DNA from: Paenibacillus_G filicis
Lineage (GTDB): Bacteria; Bacillota; Bacilli; Paenibacillales; NBRC-103111
Length of the DNA stretch: 64,000 bases
Direction: 5' to 3'
Assembly (NCBI RefSeq): GCF_038070315.1
Contig: NZ_JBBPCC010000011.1
Span: 176,753-240,752, forward strand
In this document: piece by piece, positions 33,238 through 41,655 of the stretch
How the letters are laid out: every line of letters begins with the position of its first letter
Numbering within the stretch: position 1 is the first letter of the stretch
Translations under genes and position numbers: made by a program
Notes under the pieces: model-generated
Told to the model about the DNA's origin: nothing
What the model saw: the letters and a program-made list of their open reading frames with translations, nothing else
Database searches by the model: none

Positions 33238-34372
33238 CTTGATCATTGCAGCCAACCTGACGAAGAGGACCATCGGTCATTGGCGGGGCATATTGCTGTA
33301 CATTCTGATTCCGGCTCTGGCTGTTTCGCTTATTATCGGGCTGATCGGAGCGGGAGGGGATCGGCCGGTCCCGATTTCTTATTACAATGCAGATTCGGGT
33401 GCAGCCGGGGCTCATATCGTCCGCGAGCTGTCGAGGAATCCGAGGTATAAGCTGATAGAGTCGCAGGGTCCTGAAGCTATGAAGCGGTCGGTCCTGGAAC
33501 GCAAGGCGTCGGCAGCCTTCCTGATTCCTGCGGATTTTACGGCGAGCCTTCGGACCGGTGAGCCGAGCCAGCTCGAGCATTACGATGTGGCGCTTAGCGA
33601 AGCTTCCTTCACGCTGCGTATTGCCTTGCAGCAGGGCGCAGAACGGATCAAGGCTGGCGTGGATGCGCTGAAGGCTTCCGGGGCTGGAGAGGGGGCCCTC
33701 GAGCTGATGCTTCAGGAGGCAGAGCAGCATAGAATCGGTTGGACGATGACGGATTATGGCTGGTACGAGAATCCGGCACTGAGGCTCTCCACGGGCATTA
33801 TGATTTTATTTATCATGGCAATTATCGGACATTCGGTATCCGTGATCGTCGAAGACCGCAGGCAGCATACGATGACGCGGATGTATGCGGCCCCGGTCCG
33901 AGCCTTCGAGATCGCCTTGGGCAACATGATGGGCAGCTTCCTGGTCGGCACCCTACAGATCTTGATCATGTTGTCCTTCACGCGCTATGTGCTGGGCTTC
34001 GACTATGGCTTGCCGTTCGGTCCCCATTTCCTCGTCATGGAATGCTTTCTGCTCGCCGTTATGGGGATTGCCAGCGCCGTAGCCGGGCTGGTTCGCAGCC
34101 GGGAGAACATTGCCGCCCTCAACTCGATCGTTTCCACCCCGATGTGCATGCTTGGCGGCTGCTTCTGGCCGGTATCGGTCATGCCTGAGTATATGCAGAG
34201 GCTGTCAAGCTTTGTCCCGCAAAGCTGGGCAATCGACGCCGTGAAGCGTTTGGCGACCGGGCAGCATTTGGCCGATTTGACGCTGCATTTCGGTGTGCTG
34301 CTGCTGTTTGCCATTGTTCTGCTCGGCTTCGGCGCAGCAATCTTGAGGCCGGCTTCGCAGGAATCGGCATGA
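33230..34372 (+). CDS. ABC-2 type permease (second subunit)
   Basis: A 380-residue partner permease with the same plan: helix 1 ILLYILIPALAVSLIIGLIG, an external domain to about residue 180, then five helices (TGIMILFIMAIIGHSVSVIV, FLVGTLQILIMLSFTRYVLG, FLVMECFLLAVMGIASAVAG). The loop VEDRRQHTMTRMYAAPVRAF corresponds to the ATPase-contact loop. GTG 33230 follows AAGGTGGG and lies inside the end of the previous gene. The two permeases are different enough to be heterodimer partners. Confidence 0.88.
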   Translation: MNSLIIAANLTKRTIGHWRGILLYILIPALAVSLIIGLIGAGGDRPVPISYYNADSGAAGAHIVRELSRNPRYKLIESQGPEAMKRSVLERKASAAFLIPADFTASLRTGEPSQLEHYDVALSEASFTLRIALQQGAERIKAGVDALKASGAGEGALELMLQEAEQHRIGWTMTDYGWYENPALRLSTGIMILFIMAIIGHSVSVIVEDRRQHTMTRMYAAPVRAFEIALGNMMGSFLVGTLQILIMLSFTRYVLGFDYGLPFGPHFLVMECFLLAVMGIASAVAGLVRSRENIAALNSIVSTPMCMLGGCFWPVSVMPEYMQRLSSFVPQSWAIDAVKRLATGQHLADLTLHFGVLLLFAIVLLGFGAAILRPASQESA

Positions 34373-34537
34373 AAGCGGCGAATGCTTACTAGAAATGAAG
34401 TCTAAAACAGACATTAGGAAGTCAGACTGGTGGCAGGACAGGGCTGTCACAACATGCAAAGGGCGGTAGCAGAATGCTGACGAGGCCATGGTCTTGGCAC
34501 GCTAGTCTGCAGCTGCCGTCAGAGAGGGGAGGAAGGC

Positions 34538-34924
34538 GTGGGCATGGAGCCGGAAGATAGGCGATTCACAACGATTACGCCGATTTTGCGAATGTTTGAC
34601 GAAGCGAAGGCCAAGGAGTTTTACGGCGGATACCTAGGCTTCAAGGTCGACTGGGAGCACCGGTTCGAGCCGGAGCTGCCGCTTTACATGCAGGTGTCGG
34701 CGGGAGCTTGTGTGCTGCATCTGTCGGAGCATTACGGGGATTGCAGCCCGGGCGCGGCGCTTCGGCTGGAGGCAGCAGATGTCAGGCTGCTGCATGCGGA
34801 GCTGTCGGCCCGGAACTATCCGTTCGCGCGGCCAGGTTTGGAGGAGACACCTTGGGGTACGCTGGAGCTGAGGGTAACCGATCCGTTCGGCAACCGTCTC
34901 GTCTTCTACGAGGCGCTGAAGTGA
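34538..34924 (+). CDS. VOC family (glyoxalase / bleomycin resistance-like) protein
   Basis: A 128-residue single-unit VOC protein. The paired beta-alpha-beta-beta-beta modules are visible: ITPILRMFDEAKAKEFYGG, LGFKVDWEHRFE, PLYMQVSAGACVLHLSEHYG, then LHAELSARNYPFARPG and ELRVTDPFGNRLVFYEAL. It resembles the glyoxalase-superfamily proteins related to bleomycin-binding proteins; small-molecule binding is plausible, activity unproven. GGGGAGG precedes both GTG 34538 and ATG 34544, either of which may be the start. It follows the exporter operon by 165 bp and may be independent. Confidence 0.8.
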   Translation: MGMEPEDRRFTTITPILRMFDEAKAKEFYGGYLGFKVDWEHRFEPELPLYMQVSAGACVLHLSEHYGDCSPGAALRLEAADVRLLHAELSARNYPFARPGLEETPWGTLELRVTDPFGNRLVFYEALK

Positions 34925-35448
34925 GGGCGGATGTCCGGCTCTGTGGAACCAAATGAGGCTTGTCCGTGCGGTGAATGGGCCTGATCCGAAGCTCTCAGAA
35001 CGACGAATACATAGATCATATGGATGGGCCTGGCGGAGTTCCCTCCAGGCTTTCTCCCGCATGCCGCCCAATTGTAAGTTCATGGGCCGCGCTTGCTCAA
35101 CCCGTACGCAAAGCCTTGCCAGGCGCGGGTTTTACCTGTTTAGGGCGAGGTGGCGTATGCATGTCTGGAGAAATTGAGAACGCTGTCATTCAGTCAGGCA
35201 TACAAAAAAAATAGGTGTGGAATCCGGAAAAAAAGTCAATAATCCAAGTTGCTAAAACATATGATTCATAATAAGATATAATTAAGAAACTGAATAGTCA
35301 GAAAATTCTTTCAGACGCTTATTGTTTCTCATTCCAAGGCTCCTCCTGCTTGCTGCCATGGGGCAGCGGCAGGCGGGCCATACGCAGCAAGGATTGCAGC
35401 ACGCGATGCACCCTGTTGATACTGTTATACCTTGAGGGAGGGATTGCC
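34925..35448. other. 524-bp stretch without a supported gene
   Basis: I find no convincing gene here. A weak hairpin GCCTGG...CCAGGC followed by TTTCTC at 35028-35055 may end the VOC transcript. The sequence turns AT-rich from about 35210 to 35310. A small stem GCTGCC/GGCAGC (35352-35367) lies in the leader of the next gene. Confidence 0.5.
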
Positions 35449-36045
35449 GTGAGTAAAAGTCATGAAGTAGAATATTGCAACCTTGAGTTACGATTTGACC
35501 GTCGGCTAATCCGTAACTTCATCAAAACTTTAATCCAGGAAGGCTACTCGCTCTATTGGAACGAAAGCGACCAGCAGTTTATCGTGTCGATCCGCACAGG
35601 CCGCAAGCTTGTGAAGCTGAAATTCCAACGGATAGGCGAGCGCTATAAAATTGTCGGCAACTATTCCTTCAAGGATGAAAAGCTGGCAGAGCTGATGGAG
35701 AAAATGATCGGCGATACGCGGGGTCATGCGGTTGTGAAACGGTTCAAGGACCGTCAGATTCTCATTGAAAATATCATGTTTGGTGAAATCATCCGGATGG
35801 TAGAAATTTCGGGGGTGGAACATAAGGTGCTATTTCAAAAAGAACCGGTCGTGACGTTGGAAGAGATGATGCAGGCGTTCCGCTCCAAGCGGACAGATGA
35901 ACGCATTCCCGTATTGCGCATGGAGCTCGATTATGAGCTGGCAACCCTGCATGAGGCTATGGCCGCTGCAGATCAGAAGGCGATCCAGACCAGCAAGCTG
36001 AAGCTCGTCGAATTGAGACAAGAAATGCTCTTACTGGAGATGTGA
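35449..36045 (+). CDS. Unrecognised conserved-looking cytoplasmic protein
   Basis: A 198-residue soluble protein starting at a GTG with GAGGGAGG six bases upstream (MSKSHEVEYCNLELRFDRRL). The first half alternates strands and basic residues (SLYWNESDQQFIVSIRTGRK, KFQRIGERYKIVGNYSFKDE). The second half is helical, with ELMEKMIGDTRGHAVVKRFK and a C-terminal Leu/Glu-rich coiled-coil-like segment (KLKLVELRQEMLLLEM). I do not recognise the family and see no catalytic motif. It is transcribed alone, with a strong terminator right after it. A longer frame open from 35350 has no ribosome site. Confidence 0.7.
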   Translation: MSKSHEVEYCNLELRFDRRLIRNFIKTLIQEGYSLYWNESDQQFIVSIRTGRKLVKLKFQRIGERYKIVGNYSFKDEKLAELMEKMIGDTRGHAVVKRFKDRQILIENIMFGEIIRMVEISGVEHKVLFQKEPVVTLEEMMQAFRSKRTDERIPVLRMELDYELATLHEAMAAADQKAIQTSKLKLVELRQEMLLLEM

Positions 36046-36067
36046 CGATGACGAGTAGTATCAACTG

Positions 36068-36104
36068 AAGAGAGACCTTGCATACAGAATGCAGTCTCTC
36101 TTTT
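36068..36104 (+). terminator. Terminator of the unrecognised gene
   Basis: AAGAGAGAC pairs with GTCTCTCTT, an inner TGCAT/ATGCA stem sits around loop ACAGA, and TTTA follows. Confidence 0.9.
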
Positions 36105-36124
36105 ATATTTTTGTAAAGTTCTAC

Positions 36125-36186
36125 TTGTTAATATCTGGGGTCATCGTTTATAATCAACTTATAAAAGTTAAAGCACTTTAACTTTT
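36125..36186 (+). promoter_or_regulatory. Sugar-operon promoter with LacI-type operator over the start point
   Basis: TTGTTA (36125-36130) and TATAAT (36149-36154) are spaced 18 bp. From 36163 to 36186 the arms AAAAGTTAAAG and CTTTAACTTTT form a perfect inverted repeat with a two-base centre, covering the predicted start point, as expected for repression by a LacI-family protein such as the one at 39609. Confidence 0.7.
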
Positions 36187-36256
36187 GAGTGTATTTTTAT
36201 TTTCACTTTATACCAAGAGATAAAATTATTTATTTTAAAAGGGGGATCTTACGGAC

Positions 36257-36280
36257 TAAAGTTAAAGCGATTAAACTTTT
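36257..36280 (+). promoter_or_regulatory. Second LacI-type operator of the sugar operon
   Basis: TAAAGTTAAAGCGATTAAAC continuing TTTT is an imperfect palindrome sharing the AAAGTTAAAG half-site of the operator at 36163, 94 bp upstream. The spacing (about nine helical turns) would allow looping by a LacI tetramer or simply double binding. It also fits the cre consensus at most positions. Confidence 0.55.
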
Positions 36281-36318
36281 GGTTGAAAGTCATAACGGCT
36301 AGGGAAGGGGAGGTTCCA

Positions 36319-37215
36319 CTGGGCGCCAGTAAAGGAAGTCGTCGCGAGAGCAGATATTTTTATGCATTCGTATCTCCATGGATCGTCGGTTTTATCGTAT
36401 TCGCCTTGTTTCCGATCACAGCTTCCATGTACTACAGCTTTACGGACTACGATATTATTCATGCGCCCGTGTTTGTGGGTCTTGCCAACTACACGGAATT
36501 GCTCCAGGATGAGCAATTTTGGAATTCCATTCGAGTTACGCTGCAGTATACGGTGATCAGTGTACCGCTCACGCTGCTGCTTTCCTTGTGCTTTGCTTTA
36601 CTGCTTAATCAGAAAGTGCCGTTTAAGGGCTTTTTCCGGACCGCGATGTATTTCCCCAGCATGATCTCCGGAGTCTCGATGTCGTTGTTGTTTTTCTGGG
36701 TGTTTAATCCGCAGGCGGGGCTGTTCAATTACGCTCTGTCTCTCCTTGGGCTGGAGCCAATTCATTGGCTGCTGGATGAGAAGTATGCGCTCTGGGCGCT
36801 CATCATCATGTCGTTCTGGGGCATGGGCGCAGGCATGCTGATTTTTCTCGCCGGGCTTCAAGGCGTTCCTTCCAGTCTGCTGGAGGCCGCCAGACTGGAT
36901 GGCGCAGGCAGGTGGAGGTCGTTTTGGAACGTTACTTTTCCGATCATCTCGCCAGTCTTCCTGTTCCAGCTCATTATCGGGATGATCGAATCGTTTCAGG
37001 TATTTACGCAAGCGTATACAATGACCCAGGGCGGCCCTAATTACTCCACCTGGTTCTACGTGTACAACATCTATATCAACGCCTTCAAGAACTTCCGTTA
37101 CGGTTATGCTTCCGCCATGTCCTGGCTGCTGCTCATCGCCGTGATGCTCGTCACCTTCGTCATTATGAGAACCTCCAACCGATTCGTACATTACGAAGGG
37201 GGCTCGAACACATGA
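36319..37215 (+). CDS. Carbohydrate ABC permease (MalF/LacF type)
   Basis: A CUT1 sugar permease of about 298 residues. It has YAFVSPWIVGFIVFALFPIT as helix 1, six helices in all, and the EAA loop LEAARLDGAGRWRSFWNVTF (about residues 194-213). The start is unusual: the only codon with a proper ribosome site (AAGGGGAGG, five bases upstream) is CTG 36319. A TTG at 36283 is in frame but has no ribosome site. There is no ATG or GTG before helix 1. It is the first gene of the LacI-controlled operon and overlaps the next permease by four bases. Confidence 0.85.
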   Translation: MGASKGSRRESRYFYAFVSPWIVGFIVFALFPITASMYYSFTDYDIIHAPVFVGLANYTELLQDEQFWNSIRVTLQYTVISVPLTLLLSLCFALLLNQKVPFKGFFRTAMYFPSMISGVSMSLLFFWVFNPQAGLFNYALSLLGLEPIHWLLDEKYALWALIIMSFWGMGAGMLIFLAGLQGVPSSLLEAARLDGAGRWRSFWNVTFPIISPVFLFQLIIGMIESFQVFTQAYTMTQGGPNYSTWFYVYNIYINAFKNFRYGYASAMSWLLLIAVMLVTFVIMRTSNRFVHYEGGSNT

Positions 37216-38060
37216 ATCAGACGAGGCTGACGCTAGATCCTATACGCATCATCGGATTTCTTATTCTTCTGGCTGTTACGGTGATCATGATCTCTCCGCT
37301 ATGGTTCATGGTGTCCACCTCCCTGAAGACGACCAAGGAGATGCTTGCTTTTCCGCCGACGTGGATTCCGAATACGTTCGCATTCGGCAACTTTCGGACC
37401 TTGTTCGAGAATCCGGATCTGAAGTTCGGCCAGCAATATGCCAACAGTCTGATCGTCGCTGTTTGTTCGGTCATCGGTACGGCTATTTCGTCCAGTCTGG
37501 TAGCCTTCGGCTTCTCCCGGTATTACACCAGATGGAAATCGCTGCTGTTCGGGCTGCTGCTTGGCACCATGATGCTGCCGTACCCGGCCATCATGATTCC
37601 TCAGTTTCTGCTGTTCCGTCAATTGGGCCTTCATGACTCCTTGCTCCCGCTTATTGTGCCTTCTTTCTTCGGATCGGCTTACATGATCTTTTTGCTCCGG
37701 CAGTTTTTCTATTCGCTGCCCAATGAGCTGTTCGACGCAGGTCGAATCGACGGCTGCAGCGAGTTTCGTTTGTTCTGGAATCTGACGCTGCCGCTGTCAG
37801 GGCCGGTGCTCGCGACCGTTTCGATCTTCACCTTCATCTGGTCCTGGAATGATCTGCTCGCTCCGGTTCTGTATCTGGATTCCCAGGAGCATTTTACATT
37901 GCCGATCGGCATGGCGGCGCTGCTGTCCTCGAAGTTACGGATTGCGCCGTGGAATCTCTTGATGGCGGCTTCGCTGTTATCCGTCCTGCCGATTGTCGCT
38001 CTGTTTACGGTAGCTCAGAAACGATTTGTCGAAGGTATTGTGCTGACGGGTATCAAGTGA
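37212..38060 (+). CDS. Carbohydrate ABC permease (MalG/LacG type)
   Basis: A 282-residue partner permease. Helix 1 is IIGFLILLAVTVIMISPLWF, followed by MVSTSLKTTKEMLAFPPTWI (a CUT1 hallmark) and the EAA loop LFDAGRIDGCSEFRLFWNLT, ending in QKRFVEGIVLTGIK. The ATG overlaps the previous stop (ATGA), so the pair is coupled. No ATPase gene is in the operon; a shared MsmX-type ATPase is presumed. Confidence 0.9.
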   Translation: MNQTRLTLDPIRIIGFLILLAVTVIMISPLWFMVSTSLKTTKEMLAFPPTWIPNTFAFGNFRTLFENPDLKFGQQYANSLIVAVCSVIGTAISSSLVAFGFSRYYTRWKSLLFGLLLGTMMLPYPAIMIPQFLLFRQLGLHDSLLPLIVPSFFGSAYMIFLLRQFFYSLPNELFDAGRIDGCSEFRLFWNLTLPLSGPVLATVSIFTFIWSWNDLLAPVLYLDSQEHFTLPIGMAALLSSKLRIAPWNLLMAASLLSVLPIVALFTVAQKRFVEGIVLTGIK

Positions 38061-38117
38061 CGCTTTAAGGCGAATGTAGATTCCCGTTAAAAAGCGATTC
38101 AAGGGGAGGATGCAAGA

Positions 38118-39476
38118 ATGAAGAGAACGAAACAAACAGCGGTTATGGTACTCGGAGTGACGCTCGCCAGTGTGTCGGCGCTGTCCGCTTGTTCCACGGA
38201 TAAACCTGCAGGCGGCAAAGACGGGGGCGAGGTGGTGACGATCACGCATTACACGATCGACTCGCCGGACCGTACATTTGTGGAGAAGCTGATTCCCGAC
38301 TTTGAGAAGCAGCATCCGAATATCAAGGTCAAGGTGACCAAGGCACCCTACGAGCAGTTCGATTCCAAGCTGCAGTCGTCGATCGCTGCGAACAATGCGC
38401 CGGATGTCACCTCCCACTGGGGCTACGGCGGATTCATGGAGTACTACAATAAGGGCATGCTGGCCGATCTGACACCGCTGATGGAAGCCGATTCATTCAA
38501 AGCATCCGATTATAACATGCTTGAAGATCTCATGAATATTTATAAAGTAAATGGCAAGACCTACGGCATCCCAGTCAACAGCTATGTGACGGTGCTGCTT
38601 TATAACAAGGACTTATTCGACAAGGCTGGACTTGCTTATCCGCCTACCGACTACAACGATAAGAGCTGGACCTACGACAAGATGGTCGATTACGCGGCCA
38701 AGATGACGGTGGATTCCAAGGACTTGAATAAAGTGCAGTATGGCCTGGACTTCGGTTGGGGGGAGCGCGACCAGAAGCCCCAATACTTCGGTGCCAAGAT
38801 CTACTCGGATGACACCTGGCAGAACGGCGGCAAGCCGTCGGCGGTCAATTTGACCAAACCTGATGTGATCGAGGCCTACAAGAAAATTTACGGGCTGATC
38901 TGGGATAAAAAGGTCTCTCCGACACCGGCATTCTCCAAGTCCGTATCCGGGCAATTCGGCGACCCGTTCCTGTCCGGCAAAATCGGCATGTCCGTTGTCG
39001 GCTCGTGGAGTCTGGCCGCTTCCAGCGAATTCAGCTTCAAGGTAGGCGTCGCTGCCGTTCCGCAGGGACCGAATGAGAAGGTACGGAGCGTGCTGTACGT
39101 CGACCCGCTGTTCGTGCTCAAGGATTCCAAGCATCCGAAGGAAGCTTACGAATGGATCAAGTATCTGATCACGACGGAAGTCCAGGAGAAGTCGATTGAG
39201 CTCAGCGGCGGCAATCCGCCGGTCAACCAAAAGGCGGCTGAGAAGTACTACGCCAACTTCGAAGGGATCGAGCCCAAGCAGATCCGGCAAGTATACGAGG
39301 GGGCCATCAAGCACGGTGCCGAATCCTACAATCACCTGATCTCGCACTACTCGCAGATCAATGAGCTGTTCATTAACGAGCTGGCCGGCGTGGAGAATGG
39401 AGACAAGAAGGTGGAGGAGGCGCTCCCGGTCATTCAAGATAAGCTGACCAAGCTGCTGGAGCGGGTGAACAAGTAA
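38118..39476 (+). CDS. Sugar ABC transporter substrate-binding lipoprotein
   Basis: A 452-residue lipoprotein. The signal peptide MKRTKQTAVMVLGVTLASVS ends at lipobox LSAC, then a short Gly/Asp/Lys linker. The family-1 binding domain has FVEKLIPDFEKQHPNIKVKV, NNAPDVTSHWGYGGFMEYY, TYGIPVNSYVTVLLYNKDLF, GKIGMSVVGSWSLAA and PKEAYEWIKYLITTE. GGAGG precedes the ATG. With the two permeases it forms the importer; the GH4 enzyme and sugar kinase downstream point to a disaccharide or amino-sugar disaccharide as ligand (inferred). Confidence 0.9.
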   Translation: MKRTKQTAVMVLGVTLASVSALSACSTDKPAGGKDGGEVVTITHYTIDSPDRTFVEKLIPDFEKQHPNIKVKVTKAPYEQFDSKLQSSIAANNAPDVTSHWGYGGFMEYYNKGMLADLTPLMEADSFKASDYNMLEDLMNIYKVNGKTYGIPVNSYVTVLLYNKDLFDKAGLAYPPTDYNDKSWTYDKMVDYAAKMTVDSKDLNKVQYGLDFGWGERDQKPQYFGAKIYSDDTWQNGGKPSAVNLTKPDVIEAYKKIYGLIWDKKVSPTPAFSKSVSGQFGDPFLSGKIGMSVVGSWSLAASSEFSFKVGVAAVPQGPNEKVRSVLYVDPLFVLKDSKHPKEAYEWIKYLITTEVQEKSIELSGGNPPVNQKAAEKYYANFEGIEPKQIRQVYEGAIKHGAESYNHLISHYSQINELFINELAGVENGDKKVEEALPVIQDKLTKLLERVNK

Positions 39477-39608
39477 CGAAAAGTCCGGCAGGAGGGATGC
39501 GGCTCTTCATTCCTCCTGTGTATTTGACAGCCGAATTATGGTAATTTGGAAGCAGGCTGTACATTGTTCGATGGACTGTAAGAATAGAGCACAGGAGTTG
39601 GATGGTTC

Positions 39609-40604
39609 ATGAAAGTAAGTATTTTTGACGTCGCCAAGAAAAGCGGTCTGTCGGTGGTTACGGTATCGCGTGTCATTAATCAGGCGGGCACCGTCCGTGA
39701 GAAAAACCGGCAAAAAGTGCTCCAGGCTATGAAGGAACTGGATTATCATCCCAATGCGGCAGCGCGCAGTCTGGCCCGCGGCAAAACCGGGATCATCGGC
39801 CTGGCGATTACGACCTTGAACGACTCCTTTCTCGACGCCGTCGTGAAGGAGATCAACGACCTGCTAGCCGCCAAAGGCTATTTTCTGGCGCTGTCCATTT
39901 CTACGGACGTATTCTCGTCCTTCGATAACTCGATGTTCCAGGAAGACCGGGTAGACGGCGTCATCTTGCTTTCGCCGATTCAGGAAGATGAATATGTCAT
40001 GGAAATGAAAAAGAAGAAGATACCGTTCGTGCTGCTGGATAATCAGCATGTTCATTCTTCGGTATCCTCTGTCGTTGTCAATAACTATAAAGGCGGCTAT
40101 GAAGCCACCAAGCACTTGATTGATCTTGGACATACGGAGATTGCCCATGTTAGCGGCCCGGAGCCGTTCCTCGCGAGCAGCGAGCGCTGCCGGGGGTATG
40201 TCGATGCGATGCAGGAAGCGGGGCTGAACTCCCTGTGGGTGGATCAGGGAGATTTCAGCATCCCATCCGGCTATGAGGCCGCAAGCCGCTGGATCGCCGC
40301 CGGCAAGCTGCCAACGGCTGTATTCGCTGCCGATGATTTTACCGCGCTCGGCGTCATAGACGCCTTGAAGAATGCGGGCTATCGAATCCCGGCCGATGTA
40401 TCGGTTGTCGGGTTCGACGATCAGATATTTGCGGCGGAATTCCGTCCCCGCTTGACCACGGTGCGCCAGCCTGCGGATAAGATGGGGAAGCAGGGCGTCG
40501 ATATTTTGCTGAGCCGGATCGACGGCTCGGTCAAGCGGAATGTGACGGTGCAGCTGGAGCCGGAGCTGATCATCCGGGAATCGACGCAGTCCATAAGAGT
40601 CTAA
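39609..40604 (+). CDS. LacI family repressor of the sugar operon
   Basis: A 331-residue LacI-family regulator. The HTH is SIFDVAKKSGLSVVTVSRVI, the hinge helix PNAAARSLARGKTG, and the periplasmic-binding-like effector domain runs to the end (GYEATKHLIDLGHTEIAHVS, PTAVFAADDFTALGVIDALK, RPRLTTVRQPADKMGKQGVD). AGGAG lies eleven bases before the ATG. The gene sits inside the sugar operon, 132 bp after the binding protein. The two palindromes at 36163 and 36257 are its likely targets, which makes the operon self-controlled. Confidence 0.9.
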   Translation: MKVSIFDVAKKSGLSVVTVSRVINQAGTVREKNRQKVLQAMKELDYHPNAAARSLARGKTGIIGLAITTLNDSFLDAVVKEINDLLAAKGYFLALSISTDVFSSFDNSMFQEDRVDGVILLSPIQEDEYVMEMKKKKIPFVLLDNQHVHSSVSSVVVNNYKGGYEATKHLIDLGHTEIAHVSGPEPFLASSERCRGYVDAMQEAGLNSLWVDQGDFSIPSGYEAASRWIAAGKLPTAVFAADDFTALGVIDALKNAGYRIPADVSVVGFDDQIFAAEFRPRLTTVRQPADKMGKQGVDILLSRIDGSVKRNVTVQLEPELIIRESTQSIRV

Positions 40605-40640
40605 AGGACGATTAGAGACGATATACAGGAGCTGGAAGCG

Positions 40641-41615
40641 ATGAATTATTATTTGGGTGTGGATGCAGGCGGGAGCAAAACCTATACACTCGTCACTGAC
40701 GAGCAGGGTAACATCATAGGCAAGGGAGAGAGCGGGAACGGCAACCATCAGCTAGGGGTAGACCGCGCCCGCGCCAATATTACAAGCTCTGTGGAGAAGG
40801 CGCTGCAGCAGGCGGGGCTTTCCCGCGAAGACATCACGCATGCTTTCTTCGGTCTTGCCGGCGCTGACCGGCCGATCGATTATACGATTCTTCGTCCTCT
40901 GGTGGGAGGACTCGGCTTCCCGCGTTACGGCATCGATTGCGACACGATGATCGCGATGCGTGCAGGCACGTCCGAGCCGTTCGGCGTCGTGCTGATCTGC
41001 GGCAGCGGCACGAATAGCGCCGGGAAGAATCGTCAGGGCGAATTTTATCAATGCGGCGGCTTTACGTACCAGTTCGGCGACTTCGGCGGCGGAGGCACGC
41101 TGTCCGTGGAGGCGTTCCGTTCGGTGATCCGGGCGTGGGACGGCCGGGAGCAGCCGACTTTATTGACCGAGCTCATGCTGGAATCGCTGGGATTCGCCTC
41201 CGTGCAGGAGATGTTTGACGATTACCTAGATAACAACCGGCCCGTGCCCTTGCATGTGGCCAAGCTGGTATTTCAGGCGGCCGGGCAGAATGACGAGGTC
41301 GCACTCCGCATCCTGCGGGTGCAGGGCGAGGAGCTTGGCAGGTCGGCGACCGCTGTCATCCGGCGGCTTGGGATGGAGCAGGACACATTCAATGTCGTAC
41401 TTGCGGGCAGCATCGTAACCCGTGGCGAGGGACCGTATGTGCATGCCTATATCGAACAAGCGGTTCAAGCGGCAGCCCCTCACGCGTCGATCGTCAAGCT
41501 GAATGTCGAGCCGGTCGTCGGTGCGGTTTGGACGGCGATGGAGGCGGCGGGGGGAACGGTATCTCCCGAAGCTTATAACAGGCTGAGAGCCGTGTCCGAT
41601 TATCAAACGGTATAG
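40641..41615 (+). CDS. BadF/BadG/BcrA/BcrD-family sugar kinase (N-acetylglucosamine kinase-like)
   Basis: A 324-residue ASKHA-fold kinase. The phosphate-1 loop is YYLGVDAGGSKTYTLVTDEQ at the N terminus, followed by FFGLAGADRPIDY, VLICGSGTNSAGKNRQGEF and FGDFGGGGTLSVEAFRSVIR. Family members phosphorylate N-acetylglucosamine or glucosamine-type sugars. AGGAG lies nine bases before the ATG. Lying between the LacI regulator and a GH4 6-phospho-glycosidase, it could phosphorylate the imported sugar so that GH4 can split it, or phosphorylate the product; the order of the steps is not decided by sequence. Confidence 0.85.
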   Translation: MNYYLGVDAGGSKTYTLVTDEQGNIIGKGESGNGNHQLGVDRARANITSSVEKALQQAGLSREDITHAFFGLAGADRPIDYTILRPLVGGLGFPRYGIDCDTMIAMRAGTSEPFGVVLICGSGTNSAGKNRQGEFYQCGGFTYQFGDFGGGGTLSVEAFRSVIRAWDGREQPTLLTELMLESLGFASVQEMFDDYLDNNRPVPLHVAKLVFQAAGQNDEVALRILRVQGEELGRSATAVIRRLGMEQDTFNVVLAGSIVTRGEGPYVHAYIEQAVQAAAPHASIVKLNVEPVVGAVWTAMEAAGGTVSPEAYNRLRAVSDYQTV

Positions 41616-41655
41616 CGACAACTGAATACGAGATTGAATGAGGATGTGACTACGG

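Noticed and set aside
34953..35214. Two short open frames after the VOC gene
   Set aside because: They overlap each other in different frames, lack ribosome sites and have no recognisable features.
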